From Azoarcus olearius (lineage in GTDB: Bacteria > Pseudomonadota > Gammaproteobacteria > Burkholderiales > Rhodocyclaceae), in assembly GCF_001682385.1 (NCBI RefSeq), contig NZ_CP016210.1:3472001-3536000 (forward strand): a stretch of DNA of 64,000 nucleotides. The letters run 5' to 3'. Positions 52,137-62,581 of this stretch are shown piece after piece. Below the pieces are notes generated by a model. It was not told the origin of the DNA, did not search any database, and saw only the letters and a list, made by a program, of their open reading frames with translations. The first letter of the stretch is position 1. The number at the start of each line of letters is the position of its first letter. The position numbers and the translations under genes are program-made.

Positions 52137-52822
52137 AGCAACTCGTACTCGACATCCGCCCCGACGCGCCGCCGTCGCTCGACAACTTCGTCGCCGGCGC
52201 CAACGCCGAACTGCTCGCCGCGCTGTCGCTGCTCGGCTCGGCGGAACAGGCCGCCGCACTTCCCGCCCGCCACCTCTACCTGTGGGGTGCCCGCGGCAGC
52301 GGCCGCAGCCACCTGCTGCGCGCCGCCACCGCCGCGGCCGGCGGGCAGCGCCCGGTGCACCTGCTCGACGCCGCGACGATCGGCGACACCCTGCCGGACA
52401 CCGCCGACGCGCTGGTCGCCATCGACGACATCGACCAACTCGGCGACGCCGCGCAGATCGCGCTTTTCAACGCTTTCAACCGTGCGCGCACCAATGGCCA
52501 GGCGCTGCTGCTGGCAGGCCCGTGCGCGCCGCTGGAACTCACGCTGCGCGAGGACCTGCGCACCCGCATCGGCCAGAGCCTGATCTACGAGGTGCAGCCG
52601 CTCGACGACGATTCGCGCGCCGCCATCCTGGTCGCGCTCGCCGAGCGCCGCGGGCTGCGGCTGGCGGACGAGGTGATCGACTTCCTGCTGCGCCACGGCC
52701 GCCGCGACCTGCCCAGCCTGCTGGCGGTACTCGAAGCGCTCGACGCCGCCTCGCTCGAACGCAAGCGCGCGGTCACCCTGCCGCTGCTGCGCGAGATGAT
52801 GCAGCAGGGCCTGGCGATCTGA
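52133..52822 (+). CDS. hda: Hda, DnaA regulatory inactivator
   Basis: A 229-residue AAA+ protein starting at GTG. Its opening (MKQLVLDIRPDAPPSLDNFV) is the clamp-binding QLxLxI-type motif. Walker A is GARGSGRSHLL, sensor and lid follow, and ADALVAIDDIDQLGD is Walker B. Hda with the beta clamp stimulates ATP hydrolysis by DnaA to prevent re-initiation. It is near-identical in layout to other betaproteobacteria (perM-hda). Confidence 0.93.
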   Translation: MKQLVLDIRPDAPPSLDNFVAGANAELLAALSLLGSAEQAAALPARHLYLWGARGSGRSHLLRAATAAAGGQRPVHLLDAATIGDTLPDTADALVAIDDIDQLGDAAQIALFNAFNRARTNGQALLLAGPCAPLELTLREDLRTRIGQSLIYEVQPLDDDSRAAILVALAERRGLRLADEVIDFLLRHGRRDLPSLLAVLEALDAASLERKRAVTLPLLREMMQQGLAI

Positions 52823-52859
52823 GCCCGCAGCCCCCTTTACCCTCAACGGAAACCGCTTC

Positions 52860-53522
52860 GTGGATCTCGTACTCTTCGACCTCGACAACACCCTGCTCGC
52901 CGGCGACTCCGACTTCGCCTGGGCCCAGTTCCTGATCGCCAAGGGCGTGCTCGACCGCGAGGTGCAGGAAGCGAAGAACGTGCAGTTCTACGAGCAGTAC
53001 AAGACCGGCACGCTCGACATCTTCGAATTCCTCGACTTCCAGCTCGCCCCGCTCGCGCGCCACCCGCGCGCGCAGCTCGACGCCTGGCACCGCGAATTCC
53101 TCGATGGCACGATCCGGCCGATGATCACCACCCGCGCGCGCCAGCTTGTGGCCGAGCATCTCGACCGCGGCGCGCTGGTGGCCGTGGTCACCGCCACCAA
53201 CAGCTTCGTCACCGGCCCCATCGTGCGCGAATTCGGCATCCCGCACCTGGTGGCGACCATTCCCGCGCAGGAGAACGGCGCCTTCACCGGCAAGCCGCGC
53301 GGCCTGCCGGCGTTCAAGGCGGGCAAGATCGAGCGCGTGGAAACCTGGCTGGAGTCGCTCGGGCTCTACCTCGGCAGCTTCGAGCGCAGCTGGTTCTACA
53401 GCGACTCGCACAACGACCTGCCGTTGATGTCGCGCGTCTCCAACCCGGTGGCGGTCGATCCCGACGACACCCTGCGCGCCCATGCCCAGAACCACGGCTG
53501 GCCGGTGATCTCGCTGCGCTGA
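52860..53522 (+). CDS. HAD-superfamily subfamily IB phosphatase
   Basis: A 220-residue protein with a GTG start. Motif I is VLFDLDNTLLAGDSD (nucleophile D7 and D9), motif II is VAVVTATNSFVTGPI, and motif III/IV is WFYSDSHNDLPLMSRVSNPV. This matches the SerB/CicA-like HAD-IB group in betaproteobacteria. The substrate may be phosphoserine or histidinol phosphate, but it is not settled by sequence. It lies 37 bp after hda. Confidence 0.9.
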   Translation: MDLVLFDLDNTLLAGDSDFAWAQFLIAKGVLDREVQEAKNVQFYEQYKTGTLDIFEFLDFQLAPLARHPRAQLDAWHREFLDGTIRPMITTRARQLVAEHLDRGALVAVVTATNSFVTGPIVREFGIPHLVATIPAQENGAFTGKPRGLPAFKAGKIERVETWLESLGLYLGSFERSWFYSDSHNDLPLMSRVSNPVAVDPDDTLRAHAQNHGWPVISLR

Positions 53523-53612
53523 CGCCACACCCACGGACACCGCCGCGCCGCCGCGGCGCGCTCCCATCAGTTATGATTGCGGGCTCTTGACGCCCTCCAC
53601 ACCGACCCGCCG

Positions 53613-54971
53613 ATGATCCGCAAACTGCTGCGCAAGGTCTTTACCCGCCAGGCGCCGCCAGCCGCCCCCGAACCCGCCCTGATCCCGGTCGACCAGCACG
53701 GCATACGCCGCGAGCAGTTGTCGCCCGCCGCACGCAAGGTGTGTTCGGTCCTGCAGGAACACGGCTACAAGGCCTTTGTCGTCGGCGGCGCGGTGCGCGA
53801 CCTGCTGATCGGCCATCCGCCCAAGGACTACGACGTCGCCACCAGCGCCACGCCGGAGGAAGTGCGCGCGCTGTTCCGCCGCGCCCGCATCATCGGCCGC
53901 CGCTTCAAGATCGTGCACGTGATGAGCGGGCCGGAGACGATCGAGGTTTCCACCTTCCGCGCGCTGCAGGACGCCGAATCGGCCGAAACCGACGAACACG
54001 GCCGCGTGCTGCGCGACAACGTCTATGGCTCGCAGGCCGAAGACGCCACCCGGCGCGACTTCACCGTCAATGCGCTGTACTACGACCCGGGCACCGAAAC
54101 CATCGTCGACTACCACCACGGCGTCGCCGACGTGCAGCAGAAAACCCTGCGCATGATCGGCGACCCGCGCACGCGCTACCGCGAAGACCCGGTGCGCATG
54201 CTGCGTGCGGTGCGGCTCGGCGCCAAACTCGGCCTCAGCATCGACCCCGCCGCGCGTGGACCGATCCGCGAGATGGCGTCGCTGCTGGAAAACGTGCCGG
54301 CGGCGCGCCTGTTTGACGAGATGCTCAAGCTGCTGCTGTCCGGCTACGCGGTGAAGTGCCTGCGCCAGTTGCGCGAGGAAGGCCTGCACCACGGCCTGCT
54401 GCCACTGCTCGACGTCATCCTTGAACAACCGATGGGCGAGCGCTTCGTCTGGCTGTCGCTGGAAAACACCGACGAGCGGGTGCGCCAGGACAAGCCGGTC
54501 TCGCCCGGCTTCCTGTTCGCCACGCTGCTGTGGCACGAAGTGCTGGCCAACTGGGAAACCAAGAAGCGCGCCGGCGAGCACGCCCAGCCCGCGCTGTTCC
54601 AGGCGATGGACGACGTACTCGACGCCCAGGCCGGCAAACTCGCGATCACGCGCCGCATCGTCGGCGACATCAAGGACATCTGGGCGCTGCAGCCGCGCTT
54701 CGACAAGCGCAGCGGCAAGATGCCCTACCGCCTGATCGAACAGCCGCGCTACCGCGCAGGGTGGGACTTCCTGCGCCTGCGCGCGCAATCGGGCGAAATC
54801 CCGCTGGACGTCCCCGAGTGGTGGGACCGCTTCGCCCACGCCGGCCACGACGAGCGCGACGCCCTGCTGCGCGACGCGCCGCAGGCCGAGGCACCCGCCA
54901 AGAAGCGCCGCCGGCGGCGGCGCAAACCCGGCGGCGCCGACAGCGCCGCACTGCCCGCCGAAGCCTCGTGA
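53613..54971 (+). CDS. pcnB: Poly(A) polymerase I
   Basis: A 452-residue protein from MIRKLLRKVFTRQ. Nucleotidyltransferase motifs are FVVGGAVRDLLIGHPPKDYD and VATSATPEEVRALF, with the second metal Asp region in RRDFTVNALYYDP. The C-terminus ends in a strongly basic KKRRRRRRK stretch, useful for RNA binding. PcnB rather than CCA enzyme is indicated by position (pcnB-folK) and length. The stop codon overlaps the folK ATG (TGATG), so translation is coupled. Confidence 0.94.
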   Translation: MIRKLLRKVFTRQAPPAAPEPALIPVDQHGIRREQLSPAARKVCSVLQEHGYKAFVVGGAVRDLLIGHPPKDYDVATSATPEEVRALFRRARIIGRRFKIVHVMSGPETIEVSTFRALQDAESAETDEHGRVLRDNVYGSQAEDATRRDFTVNALYYDPGTETIVDYHHGVADVQQKTLRMIGDPRTRYREDPVRMLRAVRLGAKLGLSIDPAARGPIREMASLLENVPAARLFDEMLKLLLSGYAVKCLRQLREEGLHHGLLPLLDVILEQPMGERFVWLSLENTDERVRQDKPVSPGFLFATLLWHEVLANWETKKRAGEHAQPALFQAMDDVLDAQAGKLAITRRIVGDIKDIWALQPRFDKRSGKMPYRLIEQPRYRAGWDFLRLRAQSGEIPLDVPEWWDRFAHAGHDERDALLRDAPQAEAPAKKRRRRRRKPGGADSAALPAEAS

Positions 54972-55468
54972 TGACCGCCCCGACGCGCGCCTACGTGGCG
55001 TTCGGGGCCAACCTCGGCGATCCGGCTGCAGCCTTTGCCTTGGCACTAGAACGCATCGCCGCCCTGCCCGGCACCCGCATCGCCGCCCGCTCGGCGCTCT
55101 ATCGCACCGCGCCGGTCGGTGTGGGTGTTGATCTGAGCGGCCAGCCCGACTACATCAATGCGGTGATCGCGCTCGACACCACGCTCGCACCGCATGCGCT
55201 GCTCGATGCGCTGCTGGCGATCGAGCACGAGGGCGGCCGCACCCGCGACTACCACCAGGCGCCGCGCACCATGGACCTCGACCTGCTGCTGCACGGCGAC
55301 ACGGCGCTGGACGACCCCGGCCTGGTGCTGCCCCACCCGCGCATGCACCAGCGCGCCTTCGTGCTGCAGCCGCTCGCCGAGATCGCACCGACCGCGGTCG
55401 TGCCGGGCCACGGCGCCGTTGCCGACCTCCTCGCCGGAGTTTCCGGCCAAGCCATCCAACGCCTCTGA
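54971..55468 (+). CDS. folK: HPPK, hydroxymethyldihydropterin pyrophosphokinase
   Basis: A 165-residue protein. AYVAFGANLGDPAAAFALAL, LYRTAPVG and the RTMDLDLLLHGD signature are present, followed by LPHPRMHQRAFVLQPLAEIA. It pyrophosphorylates 6-hydroxymethyl-dihydropterin in folate synthesis. Its start codon overlaps the pcnB stop. Confidence 0.97.
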   Translation: MTAPTRAYVAFGANLGDPAAAFALALERIAALPGTRIAARSALYRTAPVGVGVDLSGQPDYINAVIALDTTLAPHALLDALLAIEHEGGRTRDYHQAPRTMDLDLLLHGDTALDDPGLVLPHPRMHQRAFVLQPLAEIAPTAVVPGHGAVADLLAGVSGQAIQRL

Positions 55469-55474
55469 CCCCCG

Positions 55475-55858
55475 ATGCCTCCCCTGCTCCAAGCCGCGGC
55501 AACGCCGCTCCAGGCCCTGCCGGTATGGCTGCAGACCGCCGGCCTGCTCACCGTCGCCAACGTGTTCATGACCTTCGCGTGGTACGGCCACCTGAAGAAC
55601 ATGCACAGCAAGGCGTGGTACGTGGCGGCGCTGGCAAGCTGGGGAATCGCGCTGTTCGAATACCTGCTGCAGGTACCCGCCAACCGCATCGGCGCCACCG
55701 AACTCAACATCGGCCAGCTCAAGATCATGCAGGAGGTGATCACGCTGCTGGTGTTCATCCCCTTTGCCGTGCTGTACATGAAGCAGCCGCTCAAGCTTGA
55801 CTATCTGTGGGCGGGCTTGTGTATGCTGGGCGCGGTCTATTTCATCTTCCGCAACTAG
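55475..55858 (+). CDS. DUF486/DMT-family small membrane protein
   Basis: A 127-residue protein with four membrane segments (near residues 18-36, 48-64, 84-100 and 107-124). VFMTFAWYGHLKNM and ASWGIALFEYLLQVPANRIG are the DUF486 hallmark. It is distantly like small multidrug transporters. It lies between folK and the deoxynucleoside kinase with 6-7 bp gaps, so it is co-transcribed, but its role there is unknown. Confidence 0.88.
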   Translation: MPPLLQAAATPLQALPVWLQTAGLLTVANVFMTFAWYGHLKNMHSKAWYVAALASWGIALFEYLLQVPANRIGATELNIGQLKIMQEVITLLVFIPFAVLYMKQPLKLDYLWAGLCMLGAVYFIFRN

Positions 55859-55865
55859 GCACACC

Positions 55866-56507
55866 ATGCTCGACAAGGCCCGCTACATCGTCGTCGAAGG
55901 CCCGATCGGGGCTGGCAAGACCTCGCTCGCGCGCCGCCTCGCGGCCCGCCTGCCGGCCGACACGCTGTTCGAGCAGCCCGAAACCAATCCCTTTCTCGGC
56001 CGCTTCTACCAGGGTTCCGACCGCTGGGCGCTGGCCACCCAGCTCTCCTTCCTGTTCCAGCGTTTCGACCAGCTCGCGGCCCACGCCGCCGACCAGGCCG
56101 AAGGCCGCCGCGTGGTATCCGACTTCGTGCTCGACAAGGACCCGCTGTTCGCGGCGCTCAACCTCGCCGACGACGAGCTGGCCCTGTACCACCGCATCTT
56201 CGACGCAATGAAGCCGCCCGCGCCGCCGGTGCCCGACCTCGTGATCTACCTGCAGGCCAAGCCGGAGACCCTGGCCGAACGCGTGCGCAAGCGCGGCATG
56301 GATGCCGAGCGGCGCATCACCGAGGCCTATCTGGAACGCGTTGCCGAGCGTTACGCGCGCTTCTTCTACGAATACGACGCAGCGCCGCTCTTCGTCGTCG
56401 ACGCCGGCGTGCTCAACCCGGTCGACCACGACGAGGACTTCGAGCTGCTGCTCGACCGCCTACGCAATATGCGTAGTTATCGGGAATTTTTCGGCTACGC
56501 CGGCTGA
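55866..56507 (+). CDS. Deoxynucleoside kinase-family protein
   Basis: A 213-residue protein. The P-loop is VVEGPIGAGKTSLARRLA. Later motifs are VSDFVLDKDPLFAAL (the ERS/DRY-like acceptor region, here changed) and LIYLQAKPETLAERVRKRGM, the lid region with arginines. These enzymes phosphorylate deoxyadenosine or deoxyguanosine using ATP. Its place before panB is common in betaproteobacteria. Confidence 0.9.
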   Translation: MLDKARYIVVEGPIGAGKTSLARRLAARLPADTLFEQPETNPFLGRFYQGSDRWALATQLSFLFQRFDQLAAHAADQAEGRRVVSDFVLDKDPLFAALNLADDELALYHRIFDAMKPPAPPVPDLVIYLQAKPETLAERVRKRGMDAERRITEAYLERVAERYARFFYEYDAAPLFVVDAGVLNPVDHDEDFELLLDRLRNMRSYREFFGYAG

Positions 56508-56591
56508 TCCCTCCTCCGCCTCCCGCCCGCCGCGCCCACTTGTGCGCCGCATCAGTTTGCGGAAAACTCCCGCCTCCCTACGGAGTCTGCC

Positions 56592-58251
<1,660 letters not shown>

Positions 58252-58382
58252 CGCCACGCCCCTGCCCATTCCGGGATCAGGGTTCGCCCGCGTTGCCACT
58301 GCAAATTCCTCGGCCCAAGCTATGCTGGAAACGTGCTGCTGTGCGGCAGCACGCCACCACCACGCTTGCAAGGGAGATGCAG

Positions 58383-58829
58383 ATGACCGTGACCGTCAGA
58401 CAGATCCTGGAAGAAAAGGGTAGCCGGACCTACTCCGTGCGGCCCGACTGCTCGGTATTCGAAGCGCTTGGGGTGATGGCCGAGTTCGACATCGGCTCGG
58501 TGATCGTGGTCGACAACGAGCGCCTCGTGGGGATCTTCACGGAGCGCGACTACGCCCGCAAGGTGGTGCTGAAGGGCCTCGGCTCGCGCGACGTCAGCGT
58601 CAGCGAGCTGATGACGCCCAACCCCTGCACGGTAACGCCGACCCACACGGTAGACGAGGTCATGGCGATCATGACCGAGAACCGCTTCCGCCACCTGCCG
58701 GTGGTCGACCACGGCCGCATCGTCGGCATGGTGACGATCGGCGACATGGTGAAGTCGGTGGTCAGCCAGCAGCAGGCGACGATCCGCCACCTGTCCAGCT
58801 ACATCGCCGGCGACATCGCGGTGAATTGA
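58383..58829 (+). CDS. CBS-pair domain protein
   Basis: A 148-residue protein starting MTVTVRQILEEKGSRTYSVR. Two CBS motifs are present (VFEALGVMAEFDIGSVIVVD, GIFTERDYARKVVLKG; TVDEVMAIMTENRFRHLPVV, GRIVGMVTIGDMVKSVVSQQ). GGGAG lies 6-7 nt before the chosen ATG at 58383; an ATG at 58377 is also possible. Such proteins bind adenine nucleotides and act as sensors. No partner is evident next to it. Confidence 0.9.
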   Translation: MTVTVRQILEEKGSRTYSVRPDCSVFEALGVMAEFDIGSVIVVDNERLVGIFTERDYARKVVLKGLGSRDVSVSELMTPNPCTVTPTHTVDEVMAIMTENRFRHLPVVDHGRIVGMVTIGDMVKSVVSQQQATIRHLSSYIAGDIAVN

Positions 58830-58911
58830 CGGCAGGCCGCGGGCACTGCCCGCGGCCGTGCCGCTCCGGTCCGCGCGCGCCGACCGGGCGGGCGCGGACC
58901 GGGCGGGCGCT

Positions 58912-61596
58912 TCATCCCAGCGCCTTGCCCACCACTTCTTCGACGTCGGGCGACAGCCCCGCCGCGGCGAGCACGCGCTCGAGCTGCGGCCGGATGCTGG
59001 CCTGCAGCGCGGGCGTATAGCGCTTCCAGTTCTCCAGCGCGCGCGCCATGCGGGCCGCCACCTGGGGATTCTTCGCGTTGAGCGCGATCACCTGATCGGC
59101 CCAGAACGCGTGGCCGCTGCCGTCCGCCGCATGGAACTCCGCGGCGTTGGCCCGGAAGAAGGTGCCAAGCAGCGCATAGACCTTGTTCGGGTTGGCGAGG
59201 CTGAAGGCTGCGTCAGTCATCAGCGCACGCACCCGCTCCAGCGTCGGCGCGCTGTCGGCTTGCCAGCGCCATGCGCCGGCCTGCAGCGCGAACCACTTGT
59301 CCAGCACCAGCGCATCGTCGCGGTAACGGGCCTGGAAGGCCGCCAGCGCCGCGTCGCGCGCCGGGCTCGTGCTCTGCACCAGTGCCGCCAGCGCGCCGAA
59401 GCGTTCGGTCATGTTGCCGGCGCGCTCGAAGGCGGCCTGGGCGTGGCCGAGGCCCGCGGCGTCGCCCGCCGCGGCAAGGTAGCGCAGCGCGAGGTTGGCG
59501 AGTGCGCGCCGGCCGGCGTCGGCGGGGTGATAGCGGTAGGGGCCGGGAACCTGCATCGACTCGAACAGCGCGAGCCAGTCCGCTGCCAGCGATTCGCCCA
59601 GCTCGCGCATCAGACCGATGAGCGCGGCCCGCAGCGCCGCCGGATCGGCCGGGGCCATGCGTTCGAGCAGATAGGCTTCGCCCGGCAGGGCTGCCGCCTG
59701 GGCGCGGAACGCCGGGTCAAGCGTGGCATCGGTCAGCAGTGCACGGAAGGCGGCGACAAAGGCGGCCGGGGCCTGCTCGACGCGTCCTTCGGCGTGGGCG
59801 CGAGCCAGCGCCAGGATGACGCGCTCGGCGTAGCGCTGCGCCGCATCCCAGCGATTGCAGGGGTCGGCGTCGTGCGCCATGCGGAAGCCCAGGCGTGCGT
59901 CGTTCTCCTCCACGTCCAGGATCACCGGCGCCGAGAACCCGCGCAGCAGCGAAGGAACCGGTTCCGCCGCCAGTCCGATGAAGCGGAAGCGTTGTTCGGC
60001 TTCGGTCAGCGTCAGCAGCCGGGTGGTGGGCCCGGCCTGCTTCTCGCCATCGAATTGCAGCGGCATGTCCTTGCCGTCGGGGCCGATCAGGCCGACCGCG
60101 ACCGGGATCACCAGCGGCAGCTTGTCGTCCTGGCCCGGCGTGGGCGGGGTGTGCTGGGTCAGCGTCAGCGTGTAGCTGGCGTCGGCCGCGTTCCACTCGC
60201 CGCGCGCGCCCACGCGCGGCGTGCCGGCCTGGCTGTACCAGCGCATGAACTGGTCGAGGTCGAAGCCATTGTTGGCCTCCGACATCGCCTCCACGAAGTC
60301 GTCGCAGGTGACAGCCTGGCCGTCGTGGTAGCTGAAGTAGAGGTCCATGCCGTTGCGAAAGCCCTCCGGCCCCAGCAGGGTGTGCAGCATGCGGATGACT
60401 TCGGCGCCCTTCTCGTACACCGTGGCGGTGTAGAAGTTGTTGATCTCCTGGTAGCTGTCAGGGCGGATCGGGTGCGCCATCGGCCCGGCATCTTCCGGGA
60501 ACTGCGCCGCGCGCAGCACGCGCACATCGTCGATGCGCTTGACCGCGCGTGCCGAGGCCGCGCCTTCCGGGCCGGCCGCACGCGCCAGCATGTCGGCGGA
60601 GAACTGCTGGTCGCGGAATACCGTCAGGCCTTCCTTCAGCGTCAGCTGGAACCAGTCGCGGCAGGTGACGCGGTTGCCGGTCCAGTTGTGGAAGTACTCG
60701 TGCGCCACCACGCTCTCGACGTTCTCGTAGTCGATGTCGGTGGCGGTGTCGGGCTTGGCCAGCACGAACTTGGTGTTGAAGATGTTGAGGCCCTTGTTCT
60801 CCATTGCCCCCATGTTGAAATCGGCCACGGCGACGATCATGAAGCGGTCGAGGTCGAGTTCCAGGCCGAAGGTTTCCTCGTCCCAGCGCATCGAATGCAC
60901 CAGCGAGTCCATCGCATGCTCGACGCGATCGATGTCGGCCGCCGCCACCCACACCTGCAGCAGCACCTTGCGCCCGGATGCCGTCTCCACTTCGCGCTCC
61001 AGCGCCACCAGGTCGGCCGCCACCAGCGCGAACAGGTAAGAGGGCTTGGGAAAGGGGTCTTCCCAGCGCGCGTAATGCCGTCCGCCCGGCAATTCGCCGG
61101 TCTCCAGCAGGTTTCCGTTCGACAGCAGCACCGGGCAGCTGGCGCGGTCCGCCTCCAGCGTCACGGTATAGCGCGCCATGACGTCCGGACGGTCCGGAAA
61201 CCAGGTGATCCGGCGGAAGCCCTCGGCCTCGCACTGCGTGAAGAAGCCGCCGCTCGACAGGTACAGGCCGGACAAGGTGGTGTTGGCCTTGGGGTCGATC
61301 CGGCTGCGGATCTCGACCACCGCGCGTTCGCCTTCGACGTCGATTTCGAGCAGCGTGGCGTTCTCGCGCAACCCCTGCGGGACCGCGCCATCCACCGTCA
61401 GCGCAAGGCGCTCCTGGGCCTCGCCCCACAGCCGGATCGGGCCCGGCTCCGCCGCCGGATTCCGCACGCAGACCATGCGGTTGGTCACCACGGTGGCGGT
61501 GGGATCGAGCTGGAAGTGAAGGTCGATGCGTTCGACCGTCCAGGAAAGCGGCCGGTAATCGGCGCGCGCGATGGTTGGGGCGTGTTCTGTTTTCAT
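58912..61596 (-). CDS. pepN: Aminopeptidase N
   Basis: An 894-residue M1 zinc metallopeptidase. Substrate motif GAMENKGLNIFN and zinc motif HEYFHNWTGNRVTCRDWFQL are present, with ESVVAHE around the active site. The C-terminal half is the helical M1 domain (DUF3458-type). It starts at MKTEHAPTIARADYRPLSWT; the long upstream open frame overlaps the UspA gene and is not coding. It removes N-terminal residues from peptides in the cytoplasm. Confidence 0.96.
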   Translation of the reverse strand: MKTEHAPTIARADYRPLSWTVERIDLHFQLDPTATVVTNRMVCVRNPAAEPGPIRLWGEAQERLALTVDGAVPQGLRENATLLEIDVEGERAVVEIRSRIDPKANTTLSGLYLSSGGFFTQCEAEGFRRITWFPDRPDVMARYTVTLEADRASCPVLLSNGNLLETGELPGGRHYARWEDPFPKPSYLFALVAADLVALEREVETASGRKVLLQVWVAAADIDRVEHAMDSLVHSMRWDEETFGLELDLDRFMIVAVADFNMGAMENKGLNIFNTKFVLAKPDTATDIDYENVESVVAHEYFHNWTGNRVTCRDWFQLTLKEGLTVFRDQQFSADMLARAAGPEGAASARAVKRIDDVRVLRAAQFPEDAGPMAHPIRPDSYQEINNFYTATVYEKGAEVIRMLHTLLGPEGFRNGMDLYFSYHDGQAVTCDDFVEAMSEANNGFDLDQFMRWYSQAGTPRVGARGEWNAADASYTLTLTQHTPPTPGQDDKLPLVIPVAVGLIGPDGKDMPLQFDGEKQAGPTTRLLTLTEAEQRFRFIGLAAEPVPSLLRGFSAPVILDVEENDARLGFRMAHDADPCNRWDAAQRYAERVILALARAHAEGRVEQAPAAFVAAFRALLTDATLDPAFRAQAAALPGEAYLLERMAPADPAALRAALIGLMRELGESLAADWLALFESMQVPGPYRYHPADAGRRALANLALRYLAAAGDAAGLGHAQAAFERAGNMTERFGALAALVQSTSPARDAALAAFQARYRDDALVLDKWFALQAGAWRWQADSAPTLERVRALMTDAAFSLANPNKVYALLGTFFRANAAEFHAADGSGHAFWADQVIALNAKNPQVAARMARALENWKRYTPALQASIRPQLERVLAAAGLSPDVEEVVGKALG

Positions 61597-61678
61597 GGGG
61601 ACTCCGGCTGCCGCGACGAGCGCGCGGCCAAACCCGGAGTGTAGCCCCGCCGGCACGCCAGCAGAACCTGAGCCCGGC

Positions 61679-62581
61679 TCAGACGGGCGTACGGTCCGCG
61701 ACCAGCACGTCGGCGCTGGCGCGGGCCAGCACATGCTTGGTGACGCTGCCGAGCAGCATGTCCTCCAGCGCGCTCTGGCCGTGCTTGCCGATGACGATGA
61801 GGTCGCAATCCTGCTCCTGCTCCTGCTCGAGGATGAGCGTGGTCGGGTCCGCGTGCAGCACGATGCGGCGCACCCCGGCATCCTCGAGCCCGGCCGCGGT
61901 GACGAGTGCGTTGAGCCGCTCGACGGCATGGCGTTTGGCCGCCACGCGCAGGCTGTGCAGGGTTTCGTCCTCCACGCCGGCGAGCCGCAGCTTGCCCTCG
62001 AAGGGCACCTCGAAGGCGTGGAGCAGGACCAGATCGGCGCGAGGCGCGACCCTGCGCGCGAGTTGCAGGGCCGCCAGCGAACGCGGCGAGAAATCCACCG
62101 GCACCAGCACCCTGCGGTAGGGCTCGTGCGGAATCTGCCGCACCGCCAGCAGCGGCCGGGTGAGCTTGCGCAACACCCGGTCGGTGGTCGAGCCGACCAG
62201 CAGGTCACGCATGAAGCCCGCGCCGCGAACCCCCATCACCAGCAGGCCGGCGTCGCAGGCGTCGGCGCAGGCGGCGATCTCGGGCACCACGGCGCCCACC
62301 GCGAGATGCGTTTCCGGCGCCGCGCCGTAACGCTCGGCAAGCTCTGTGGCCAGCCTACCGACCTCATCCCGGGCTTCGTCGAGCAGGCGGGTGGTGACCG
62401 CATCGGCGTCGCTCGTCAGCAAGCCGCGCAGCGCATCGAGCGCCCCCAGGCTGACAACATGCAACAGCCCCAGCCGGGCGCCGGTTTCGGCGGACAGCAG
62501 GGCGGCGCGCGCGACCGCGTGGCGCGCCGGGGCGGAAAGGTCGGTTGCCGCGAGCAGATGAGGAATGGGTTGCGGGGTCAA
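61679..62581 (-). CDS. Tandem universal stress protein (two UspA domains)
   Basis: A 300-residue protein read from a TTG start (62581) with AGGAGG upstream. Domain 1 (residues about 8-145) ends in GVRGAGFMRDLLVGSTTDRV. Domain 2 (about 150-300) ends in GKHGQSALEDMLLGSVTKHV. Both carry the G-x2-G-x9-G-S/T nucleotide-binding pattern. Its start overlaps the ATPase stop (TTGA), so translation is coupled to the P-type ATPase. It is probably an ATP-binding stress protein tied to cation balance. Confidence 0.9.
   Translation of the reverse strand: MTPQPIPHLLAATDLSAPARHAVARAALLSAETGARLGLLHVVSLGALDALRGLLTSDADAVTTRLLDEARDEVGRLATELAERYGAAPETHLAVGAVVPEIAACADACDAGLLVMGVRGAGFMRDLLVGSTTDRVLRKLTRPLLAVRQIPHEPYRRVLVPVDFSPRSLAALQLARRVAPRADLVLLHAFEVPFEGKLRLAGVEDETLHSLRVAAKRHAVERLNALVTAAGLEDAGVRRIVLHADPTTLILEQEQEQDCDLIVIGKHGQSALEDMLLGSVTKHVLARASADVLVADRTPV

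Noticed and set aside
58858-61644. A 928-residue plus-strand open frame opposite pepN
   Set aside because: Shadow of pepN, which has GAMEN and HEYFH motifs on the minus strand.
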